29,158 nucleotides of DNA from Salisapilia sapeloensis (taxonomy: Eukaryota > Oomycota > Peronosporomycetes > Peronosporales > Salisapiliaceae), in contig JAADVB010000228.1 of NCBI GenBank assembly GCA_023334545.1, positions 1 through 29,158 of the forward strand, in the 5' to 3' direction. Below the pieces are notes generated by a model, which saw only the letters and a list, made by a program, of their open reading frames with translations, searched no databases and was not told the origin of the DNA. This document shows positions 11,426-20,115 of the stretch, one piece after another. Within the stretch, counting starts at the first letter, position 1. Each line of letters begins with the position of its first letter. Made by a program: the position numbers and the translations under genes.

Positions 11426-12302
11426 ATGAATTGGTTTTCTTGGCAAGAACTCTTCTTTAAAGATGAACCTCATCATCCTCAATTAGGTATTGACTACCTC
11501 CGAGCAAGTGCTGCCTCCATATCCATAATGGTACAAGACAGTCGCTCTCTAACGATCCACCAGGACTTGTCCAAGCGTGGCGTCGCAGGTGTCGTTTGGG
11601 ACTGCGTAAGCTACTCCCATCCTATCTCCATGCCACTGCTTATTGCTGTCCTAGACGTATGAGCTCCTAGAGTTTATGAAGCATGTCGATCTAGCTGGAC
11701 AAGATGTATTGGAACTTGGAGCTGGTACCGGAGCATTGGGACTAGCTCTCGCCTGCTCACAGAAGCTCAACTCACTTATGCTCACGGACATGGAACAAGT
11801 CATTCCGCTTTGTGAGCGAAACCTGGAAGCAGCTTTAAGTCACAATGACGTTCGAGAGCTTCTTGAAAGGAAAGGAGTGGCTTGCCAGACACTCCTATGG
11901 TACAACGCCCCTGGTACTTTCATTATGGTAAAATGACAAACATAACAGTTCCACTAGGGGAGATCCGAGTCCATTTCGTCAAGCCTTTGACGTCATCTTG
12001 TGCTCTGACTGTCTGTACGATGCATCGCTGCATGAAAAGCTGCTCGAAACGCTACTTCAACTAACTCAGGACACATTCTCCACCATCTTCATCGCCTACA
12101 AGCGAAGACTTCCACAGTAACCTTCCTCCATCTCTCCACCTCTCCCAGTTCTAACATCCAACCTACCAGCAAAGAGCACACCTTCTTCCTCCAAGCACAA
12201 GTCTACTTTACCATCCAAGTCCATTCTCCTACGCAACAAGCACTACACTTATCTCCCAAAGACATCTACATTCTCCATCTCCAACGACACAAATACGACT
12301 AA
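11426..12302 (+). CDS. METTL21/Methyltransf_16-type protein methyltransferase
   Basis: Exons 11426-11605, 11655-11899, 11958-12116 and 12170-12302 join in frame to 238 residues. GVVWDC at the first junction matches the family's G.VVWD block. SAM-binding motif I is LELGAGTGALGLALA (residues about 79-93). The second junction restores LLWGDPSPF, and FDVILCSDCLYD (152-163) is the characteristic post-II motif. Members of this seven-beta-strand family mostly methylate lysines of chaperones, translation factors or other proteins. The substrate here cannot be told. The C-terminal exon is short and rich in His and Gln. The gene starts 86 bases after the fructokinase stop, on the same strand, and ends 56 bases from the convergent VPS33 gene. 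The last intron has more than one possible acceptor; I used the one that keeps the family-like C-terminus open. Confidence 0.82.
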
Positions 12303-12358
12303 ATTTCCATCATCCAAATACATCCCATTTCGATTTCCAACGTCTACTATTCTAGACG

Positions 12359-14296
12359 TTAAAGACGCAAGTAGCGCAGCACATCCTTGTCAAAGCACGA
12401 CTTGATCAACGTATCTCCATTCACCAATTTCGTCGTTGCAATGACGATATCATACGGACCTACATCACATACACATCAGTATATCTACAAGCAAAATAAA
12501 AAAATATAAACCATACAATCCGGTTGGTGCGAAATATGACGCAGCGCAGCGATCTCCGCGTACGTGACACCTCCGATAAAGTACACGAGCATCGTACGCC
12601 TCTCCACAGCACCGAGGCTATCCATCTTACCAGTACTCGCACCCCCATCTTCATTCTGCGCAGGTGTTGCCTGCGATACTTCTGCCGACGGTCCAGGTAA
12701 TTGTCTTAAGGCTTCTTGCATCGTACTCCATCCACGAGGCTTCATCGCGTGCTCCACGATCCGCGCAGACAACGGCGCATATCCAGGCGCATGTCCCTGC
12801 GTTACGTACGCACAGTCCTTGGGATTCCGTGGATCCACATCCTCATTAATGAGTCGGAACGACTTGCGCGCAAGAGAGAAGCCGGTACCATCTGCCCAGA
12901 GCGTATCACGTTTACGGAAGAGCCCAGCTTTCTCTAGGTTCGTTAACGCCAGTAGCATTTCAAATCCATACGTCTGGACAAGCTCACGTTTCAAATGATC
13001 AAAGTTCTTCTGTCGGATGCCACCAAGCGCAACGGATTGAAGACACACTTCTCGTAGCACAGCCAAGAGCGGTTCATGCGCACCAATCCGGTCTTCAATC
13101 TGATCAAAGACCGTCTCACCCATGAGCATACTATGCTGTTCGACTTTTAAATCTCTAAAAGCCTTGCTATCCGTCGTCTTTTTCACCATTTCCGCGAGAT
13201 TAATATGCTGTTGTAAGCTCTGGTAGTTCTGTTTGAGACCTGGAATACGTTTTACAAACTCTCGAATTTCATTAATCGACGCATCACGATTCTTTCGGAA
13301 CTCATCATATCGTTCACGAATGTCACGAGCTTGTTGCTGTAAGTGGACACCGAGTTTCTCCACGTGATAGTCACGTACTTCGGCAAAGAGTGTGTCATTC
13401 GAGTTTAATGGAATCGACACTTTCTGTCCTGCAGTCTTCTGACTATCTTCATCTGCTACGAGCTCTGCATCGACAGACACGAAAGCATTCGAGATACCTA
13501 ACGTCTCGTCCAATAGACCTTCATACGTTAATGGCGTGCACATGGGTGTCACGAGATCAACGTTCCGATCCAAAAGCACGAGCGTATCGATCTCTGGATC
13601 TAACGTACTGATACGATTGCCAGCAACTTCCTGTTCATGACGAAAGTTACTCATGAGCTGCCACACGGCTCGAGACATGGTCCCTTTGTACTTGACATTC
13701 GGGATGACACCAAAGAGCGTCTGGAGCTTGGTGATAGACGAAGCGATGGTTTGCAAGTGGGTCTTATCGGAGTCGATATACAGCTCTTTAAAGCATCCAT
13801 CGAGCTCGAGTGTCAAGATATCGTCGTCGAAAGGGATCAAGTCGAGACGGAACTCGCCAATGCTAAGACTACCAAACACCCCTTCCTTCTTCAACACTTC
13901 ATCACACGCTAACGTACGATGTCCGACAAAGTACAAAAAGTATCTCTTCTTCTTATGCCCAGAATCCGTGGATGAACTCGAAGCTGGACCGAGCTCACGA
14001 ATGTATCGAGCGACATATCGCATCGAGCGGATCGACGGACGAACGAGGAATAAAATAGACTCACAAGTAGTCTTGATATTCTTCCCAAAAGCTAGGAAAT
14101 CGACGACACCATGGTCTTTCAGTGCTCCAATGCCATCGACGAGCACGTGGTTCAGAGGTCCACTGAGCTCTGGATCCAACACGAAGCAAATGTCTTTGCC
14201 GATATTGTCCAGTAGCGAATATAACTCGCGACGAGAATCCTCTCGTAGGACAGCCAAGTTGAGCACAGCATTCTCTAATGAACTCGTCTTGGACAT
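12359..14296 (-). CDS. VPS33: VPS33, Sec1/Munc18 subunit of HOPS and CORVET tethers
   Basis: Exons 14296-12517 and 12459-12359 give 626 residues, as expected for Vps33. Recognisable blocks are FLVRPSIRSMRYVARYI (about 83-99), LLDRNVDLVTPMCTPLTYEG (241-260), KKTTDSKAFRDLKVEQHSML in the helical middle, and a C-terminal YDIVIATTKLVNGDTLI supplied by the second exon. The DRNVDLVTPM and LTYEGLLDE blocks separate Vps33 from the Sly1, Vps45 and Munc18 branches. Vps33 binds SNARE bundles and Vps16 and drives fusion at endosomes, lysosomes and vacuoles. A short insert of Ser residues at about 105-112 precedes a KKKR run. The start ATG lies 66 bases from the divergent start of the DUF185 gene. Confidence 0.95.
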
Positions 14297-14362
14297 GATG
14301 CGATTCCTCCCTTTTACGTATGATACGTGAAGACCATACTTTACTTCATATTAAAAGTAGAG
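14297..14362. promoter_or_regulatory. 66-base head-to-head promoter space between VPS33 and the DUF185 gene
   Basis: Only 66 bases separate the two divergent start codons, so both core promoters and 5' leaders must overlap each other or the coding sequence. I see no clear TATA box. A GTG 36 bases upstream of the plus-strand ATG is in frame with that gene but is not a credible eukaryotic start. Shared control of the two genes is an inference from spacing alone. Confidence 0.45.
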
Positions 14363-15725
14363 ATGCTACGACGGACGTGTCGACAGCCATGGCGGCGTGC
14401 ACGTGCTTTATCGACCTCTATCCAACACGAGGCAACTGACAAAGCTGAAGTACTTACTCGAGAATTCATCTATGGTTCCTTGTACATGCAAGACAGTGGC
14501 TACTTTACGACACCGGAACGAGAGGTGCTCCATGCACCAGAGCAGTTTATCAATTTCAGTGACTTACTAGGCTCATGGGACTATCGTCGTAAGCTCGCGG
14601 AGCTGTATACGGCTAGGAAGGAAGCATGGCTTACCCCTGTAGAAGTATTTGCGCCTTACTACTCCCATGCCATTGCCCAGTACATGCTCCACTCGCCATT
14701 CTGTAAGCAGCGCATGCGCATCGTCGAGGTTGGTGGAGGTGCAGGCACGAATGCACTGCATATCCTCAACTACCTCCAATCCCATGCACCAGACGTGTAC
14801 GCGAACACGACGTACACACTCGTCGAGATCAGTCCTGTGATGGCCGAAAGACAGCGCCAGCGTGTCCAGCAAAAGCATCCAAAGCAGTGCCAAGTCATTA
14901 ATAGCGACATGCTAACGTACGCTGATCAGCATGATCCTATTAATGCCGAGTGCTTTGTCATTGCACTCGAAGTCCTGGACAATCTACCGCATGACAAGGT
15001 CGTACTACGCAATGGCAAGTGGTATGAGACGACTGTGCGCCTGAACGACAGCTCGTTAGAAGAGCACATTCGACCAGTACAAGACCCTCTTATTCAGCAA
15101 ACGATGCAGACATTTGGGTGTGAGCTACCTCTCAAGACAGAGTACAAGTACAATTCGTCCATGGCCAAGACACTTCGACGATTAGCAGGCAAGACAGACG
15201 CAGAGCTCACGTCTGCCTTCATCCCGACTGGTGCCATGCAGCTACTCTATACGCTCGAAAAGTCTTTCCCTCGACATCATGTCATTGCTGCTGACTTTGA
15301 CCAACTACCTCCTCCTACTCTCGATCCTACCTCTACTATCAAAGCTTTAAACCATGCCAAGAGCCCAACTTCGACGTCTGAAGGCTCATTACATGCAGCA
15401 AACGCACCTCTCGTAGCATCCAAAACTACTGGTGAAACGAAAGACCATGACACATACCTCGTCCAAGGAGGTGTCGCGGACATTTTCTTCCCAACCGACT
15501 TTGCTCGCCTTAAACGTGCCTACTCAACGACATTAAATCGCAATGCAAGTGAAGTCTCTGTCGTCAAGTCCTCCGCTTTCCTCAGCCAATTCGCAGACGT
15601 GAGCAAGACCAAGACTATCCTAGGGTACCTTTCTATTCTATCTACTTGTCATCTGTATCTCACTTGTCACTAGGTACAACCCATTGATCGAGGACTACAC
15701 CAACACGACATTCCTCTTGTCCTAG
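14363..15725 (+). CDS. Mitochondrial DUF185 SAM-dependent methyltransferase, NDUFAF7-like
   Basis: Exons 14363-15624 and 15674-15725 give 437 residues; the 49-base intron joins GG|G in frame and supplies the closing YNPLIEDYTNTTFLL. The N-terminus MLRRTCRQPWRRARAL is basic and hydroxylated, as in a mitochondrial presequence. EFIYGSLYMQDSGYF (about 34-48) and WLTPVEVFAPYY (89-100) precede SAM motif I, IVEVGGGAGTNALHIL (120-135). The architecture fits the DUF185/MidA family, whose best-known member NDUFAF7 dimethylates an arginine of a complex I subunit during assembly. The WLTPVE.F block is closer to a plant- and protist-type branch of that family than to animal NDUFAF7, so the exact substrate is uncertain. 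The gene ends 33 bases from the convergent PHD gene. Confidence 0.85.
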
Positions 15726-15758
15726 ACCAAAGGAAATAGAATATTCAGACTTAGACTC

Positions 15759-17335
15759 TCACTTGCGCCTACGTTTCTTGCCACCGACTTCGTATACTTG
15801 CTTGTAAACAGCATCCGATAACTTGTTCTCCGATTTTGCAGCATCCACACGATCCGTGCAGGTCGCGCAGAGGATATACGTCGACGTCGTAATGTCCGGC
15901 GTCCCACCTCCCAACTGCGTAATGTCCTTCGGAACGTGTGCTTTACAATACGACGTGACGCAAAAGCGACACGAGTACAGAGCTACCACGCCACATTGCT
16001 GGCATCGATGGCGTGGACATCGCCACACACCTTCTTCCGGAACGGTGTACCCTAGACAGTCTTCATGATAGACCTTGGGACACTTGCCAAAGCCACCGTT
16101 CATGCCGTTCCAATCACACTCGATGACGTCTCCTCCATCTTTACAGCAGTAGCACACATCTTCCGATTCGGACACATCATTCACTGCCTCTCGTCCCGTC
16201 AAGTACTCAACGTAAGAAGCAAAGTAGTCTAATAATCCCATCGACTCATTCACAGGAGGCAACGCCTGTGTCTCCTCATCGGAGTCAGGAAGAGGAATCT
16301 CCTGTACGATATCTTCTGTACTATTATTATTTGTCTGATTCTCTTTATCGACCGGACGTTCATCGTCGACAACGGTCTCGCTACCGGCACAGTTCGGGCA
16401 TTGCCAACTCTTATTTTTCCGCACGCGGTCGATGTTCGCCTTGCCGATCAGTTTATACAGACAAGTGGTGCAGTAGGCAGCGATGCATTGCGGGTGGGAA
16501 CACTTCTTAACGGCCTTTCTTGCCGTCGTGTCTGTCGGATCAGAGCAGACACCACAGACGCTGTTCTGGACGACCGGGTCGGTGCTCTCCATTTGTTTCT
16601 GCACTCGCTTCTTCAGGATCGCTTGGAGACAGATCTTACACACAAAGACGTCGTTGCCCCACCCGTCCTACATGATACCGTTAGAGTTCTTCTCCTGTTG
16701 TTATCTAGTAACTTAAGACCTTAAGGACGAAGGGGTGTTTCGCGAACTGGGACTTGCATTCAGATTCAAGAAGACTGCAGAGAATGCATTTAGTCGGAAC
16801 TTGGCTCCTCCCGTTTTTCGCGGCCAACATGACTTGTTCCTCTCTACACCACTCACTTCAGACACTAATTCACTCTTTTCGTTCTAATCACCTACTTGAT
16901 CGGTTCTGGCTTGGCGTCCGTACGAGTAAGTTCTTTCTGAGCATCTATCTCCAATTGAGTGGATGTCTCTACCATCACATACTGCTGAAGTCGTTGCCAA
17001 GCATGCACTGCTTCTTCCAGGTACCCATAATCGATGCTCGAAGTGAATTGAAAACAAAAACACTTGGCTTTTTCATCTATTGTTACAATCCAAAGGACAG
17101 AATTCGTTTCTCGCTGAGGTAATAACCCCGAGAGGTGTGTTACTTGGAGCAAATGCTCCGTCACGCCGTCCGTCACGACTACTTTACGTTCCGTCTTGAG
17201 TGCAGAAGAACTCGATGGAGCGTCAGAACTTGGTGGCATATAAATAGACATGTGTGCTTCTAAACAAACTGTCTGGAAACGTTCTTCCGCCCCATGATCC
17301 GGCGTAAACGTCAATAAGACACCTCGGAAGGACAT
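15759..17335 (-). CDS. Multi-PHD-finger protein with an N-terminal domain of unknown type
   Basis: Proposed exons are 17335-16896, 16843-16720 and 16667-15759, giving 490 residues. The first 140 residues form a compact mixed domain with no certain family, possibly PH-like. Cysteine pairs C166/C169 and C198/C201, then C226/C229...C278/C281 with a Trp before the last pair, form an ADD/PHD-like array. A second finger runs from C360 (VCYCCKDGGDVIECD) to about 411, followed by a Cys/His extension to about 432 as in the C5HCH fingers of NSD-type proteins. The basic tail GGKKRRRK may be a nuclear signal. A histone-reading role is inferred. The first join uses a GTAGGT donor overlapping the apparent stop at 16892. 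Without it there are two genes, 16892-17335 and 15759-16830. The start could also lie at the ATG at 17501 through a 61-base intron (17403-17343). Confidence 0.68.
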
Positions 17336-17524
17336 GATGGAGCTGAAAATCGTTTTTTTCTAGCTTTGTGTCCGAAGTTCTATAAACTACCACCGTAGTA
17401 AACTTGAAGTTAAAAAGATCTTGAAAGGTCACGCATCCCATCTCCAGCTCACCAAGAAGTCGAGCAAGAGGCTCTTTGGATCGACACAGTGCGATGTTCA
17501 TTTCTTAATATCACCAGAGGAAAG

Positions 17525-18001
17525 ATGAGCAACCAAGAACAACAGCAACAGAACGACGGACAAGAGAAAGTCGAGCAAAAGCAGCAAAATCCGAATGAAG
17601 GACAGGATGAGATTGATCACACGAATGAAGAGCAGAAGAATGCTGTCGATGCGCTCGTTGACAGTTTGGCAAAAGGTCACGGCCGAATGAACAATGGGCA
17701 TGAGCATCAGTTGATGGCAGCGCTGCCTGCAGTGGAGCTCGAGTCCAAGGGACATCACTACAATCCTTGGACACGAGAGTACGTCAAGCTGGAGGCAAAG
17801 CCAGAGACTGATGGCAAAGCTACGCTCGGCATGAACGAGCAGCTACTAGCTAACGTATTCCACACGCCATTCCTAGGCTCTCTCCTTATCGTTGCCGCCG
17901 TTTTTGGTGTCATGATCGCGAAACGTACGATGAACAAGAGCAAGAGCTCTCAACGATCGGAAGACAGTGAAGACGACTGTCCGTACTTTCTCCAAGCATA
18001 A
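17525..18001 (+). CDS. Single-pass membrane protein of unknown function
   Basis: One exon of 158 residues starts at the ATG at 17525; an upstream in-frame GTG is not a likely start. The first 40 residues are Gln/Glu/Asn-rich and probably disordered. A helix-like stretch (KNAVDALVDSLAKGHG) follows, then a hydrophilic region with PWTREYVKLE near 81-90. One hydrophobic segment lies at about 115-133 (PFLGSLLIVAAVFGVMIAKR), followed by a short charged tail rich in Ser, Lys and Asp. There is no signal peptide, so it may be inserted by its late transmembrane helix with the long N-terminus in the cytosol. I do not recognise the family. Confidence 0.7.
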   Translation: MSNQEQQQQNDGQEKVEQKQQNPNEGQDEIDHTNEEQKNAVDALVDSLAKGHGRMNNGHEHQLMAALPAVELESKGHHYNPWTREYVKLEAKPETDGKATLGMNEQLLANVFHTPFLGSLLIVAAVFGVMIAKRTMNKSKSSQRSEDSEDDCPYFLQA

Positions 18002-18077
18002 AGCAAATATAACCAACAAGTCTTTCCCGTTCATGTATTTAAAAGCTTTATGTGTATACAAAAAGAATAGTTGTAGT

Positions 18078-19253
18078 CTAGAACGTAAAGGAGGCATTAT
18101 CATCTGCTCGTTGCTGTTTGAGACGTTCGAAGCGAGCCGTGAGTTCATCAAAGTCTGGTACGCTGTCCTGTCTCGCCGCTGGAGCAGCATTCTCTCCTGC
18201 ATTCGAACGCGACGATGCGTTGGAGGCATGGGATTGGGATAAATCAGACTGACTAAGCCCACGCGACTGCTGGAAGGACGAGTTCTCATACGCTGATGGT
18301 GGTGGAGGAGGACGTACTTGCGGTTGCATGATGCTAGGAGCTTCCGACATACCAGTCTCGCTCGGCGTGTAACGAGAGCTCGCGCCCGATGCAGATGGAT
18401 GGAAGGATGGTGCTGGCTGTGGAGGTAGAGTGTGCTCGTGAGTATGTTGCTGTGGCGTCTAGAATACTGCGATTAATATTTTTCGACAAGAAATAGCCGA
18501 CATGTACGTACGGTAGAGTAGACGGAAGCATAGCCCGGACCAGAGACAGCTCCACTAGTAACCGAAGTACCGCTTGGTGCAGGTGTTGGCGCGAGAGGGT
18601 CTTGGACAGCCTCCTCGTCTTCTTCCCATTGGACGCCATAGTTATTCGCAATCTCTTTCAAGTAGTTTACGACGAGATAGGCCGATGGAGGCTGAACACC
18701 CAATTTCTCCATCACACGTTCATTCACACACCCGTCGACGTTCCGAATGGCCGAGGCAGCAAAGTCCTGTCCGTATTTCTTTGTCAATTGTTTCTTGACT
18801 TCTAGTAACTCTGGCACTTCTGTTCGATTCGCAGCCCAGATCAAGGTGCATACAGCTTCTCGCATGTCATACGGACACTCACGTTCCGTGTGGATGAGAT
18901 TCTAGTCACAAGTGATGAATCGCAGGTACAATCGGAGATAGAACATGTACCCTACAGCTCTTTCAGCGACGAGTTCACACAGTAGCTCCAGCACTTCATA
19001 CGCTTCCACCGTAAAATCGTCTCGAATAATACCTTCCACCTACATTACATGAGTATTTTTGCTAATACGAATGCGAATCGATGGCAAAGTGTACCCTGAT
19101 ACGAGCCTTTTCATCTTTTCCCTGCTCCAGAAGCGTTGCGACCTCTCGTCGTTGGCCGATGACACCATTGGATTTCTTATTCTTTATAATACCGATACGG
19201 TGGACTGCCATCTTTAAGTTCGGCTTAAGCTTATTGATATTAAACCCAAACAT
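18078..19253 (-). CDS. IST1: IST1-family ESCRT-III regulator
   Basis: Exons 19253-19095, 19039-18956, 18901-18512 and 18458-18078 join in phase 0 to 337 residues. The IST1 helical domain fills about residues 1-180: MFGFNINKLKPNLKMAVHRI, then EGIIRDDFTVEAYEVLELLC, REAVCTLIWAANR, VPELLEVKKQLTKKYGQ, VNERVMEKLGVQPPS and YLKEIANNYGVQWE. A Pro/Ser/Gln-rich linker follows. Near the C-terminus FDELTARFERLKQ fits a MIM1-type motif for binding MIT domains such as that of Vps4. IST1 binds CHMP1 and Vps4 in multivesicular body sorting, cytokinesis and membrane tubule scission. A TTG six bases upstream of the ATG is in frame but is not used here. Introns are 53 to 55 bases. The gene is in tandem with the membrane-protein gene 5' of it, 174 bases away. 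Confidence 0.93.
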
Positions 19254-19427
19254 GACCAAGTAGAAGACGCGAATCGGATTGTGTCCGAAGGAGGAATTAA
19301 GGAGGACAGATAAGCGTTGGACTATCTTTTAATTGGCTAAAATTCCACATACGGTCTGTTCATTGGTCTAAAACGCACTGCGCTTCTTGATTTCTTCCTT
19401 GTAGGGCTTCTCTCGTCCATCAAGTAC

Positions 19428-19949
19428 TTATTCACCCCATGTGGGTGGCTTCTTCATACCTTTAAATTTCCGTCGAGAGCTTGGTTGAGACGATTCTTCA
19501 CTTGCATGACTAGTTTCACTCAAATCCTCTTCATGATGCGTTTTACGCAACTTGTGGAAAATATCGGCTGCTCTTCGACGACGCGAACCACTCGAGTACT
19601 CATCTGCTGACTTGGACAGCTCGCTCGAGCTCGAACCACTTCCACGACGGCTATCGATGTGCTGCTCCTTCTGCTGCTGTCGAACTTGATCCGCAGGCTG
19701 GAAATGGACGACGTCTTCGTCATCCTCATCGCTACGAGCTACCGGCGATTTCCGGCCGCTTCCTCGACTCGAAGGCGGTGGGCTTCCGCCATAATACTTT
19801 TTCTCCAAGACGCGATAGTAATACCAGGCATTGAGCGAGAGGTAGGAGAACCAGATAAATGACGTCTTGCGCAATTGCGGACTAAGAAGGATGGCCACGA
19901 TATAGACGCCAAATAGTCCAGCAAACACGAAACTAGCGGTCTCGAGCAT
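19428..19949 (-). CDS. Small two-helix membrane protein with a charged Ser-rich tail
   Basis: A single-exon frame gives 173 residues from the ATG at 19949; four codons upstream are open but begin with TTG. Hydrophobic segments lie at about 6-22 (SFVFAGLFGVYIVAILL) and 30-45 (FIWFSYLSLNAWYYYR), joined by a short loop with SPQLRK. The remaining 125 residues are hydrophilic and probably disordered, with SPPPSSRGSGRKSP, several Ser and Arg clusters, DEDDED, and a basic C-terminus containing KFKGMKKPP. I do not recognise the family. A small endomembrane protein with a long cytosolic tail is the simplest reading. It is head-to-head with IFT54. Confidence 0.7.
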   Translation of the reverse strand: MLETASFVFAGLFGVYIVAILLSPQLRKTSFIWFSYLSLNAWYYYRVLEKKYYGGSPPPSSRGSGRKSPVARSDEDDEDVVHFQPADQVRQQQKEQHIDSRRGSGSSSSELSKSADEYSSGSRRRRAADIFHKLRKTHHEEDLSETSHASEESSQPSSRRKFKGMKKPPTWGE

Positions 19950-20115
19950 GTCAATCGACAAGAGCAGAAATGAAGTGCCAAGACGTAGAGTAATCGTTCC
20001 ACCGTCTCCCTTGTTTCTTATGTCGTAGGCCGTTCATCCGGATATTACGCCATGATTATACGGATGACGTCAACTTCAAGTAAACTGTGAAAGGGCGTTA
20101 TCGACAAGTAGCAAG
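19950..20115. promoter_or_regulatory. Divergent promoter region, small membrane protein and IFT54
   Basis: The start codons of two divergent genes are 166 bases apart, so this stretch must carry both promoters. No TATA box, repeat or obvious palindrome was seen. Flagellar genes of other lineages are often driven by X-box (RFX) sites, but I find no convincing X-box here. Confidence 0.4.

Noticed and set aside
11899-11957. 30-base intron starting at the GTAAAA at about 11928 in the methyltransferase gene
   Set aside because: Too short for splicing. The donor at 11900 gives a 58-base intron and restores the family's LLWG block.
13653-14330. Plus-strand open frame of 225 codons opposite VPS33
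   Set aside because: Antisense to conserved VPS33 sequence, with no recognisable domain.
14327-14362. Upstream in-frame extension of the DUF185 methyltransferase starting at 14327
   Set aside because: The codon at 14327 is GTG; the ATG at 14363 gives a better mitochondrial presequence.
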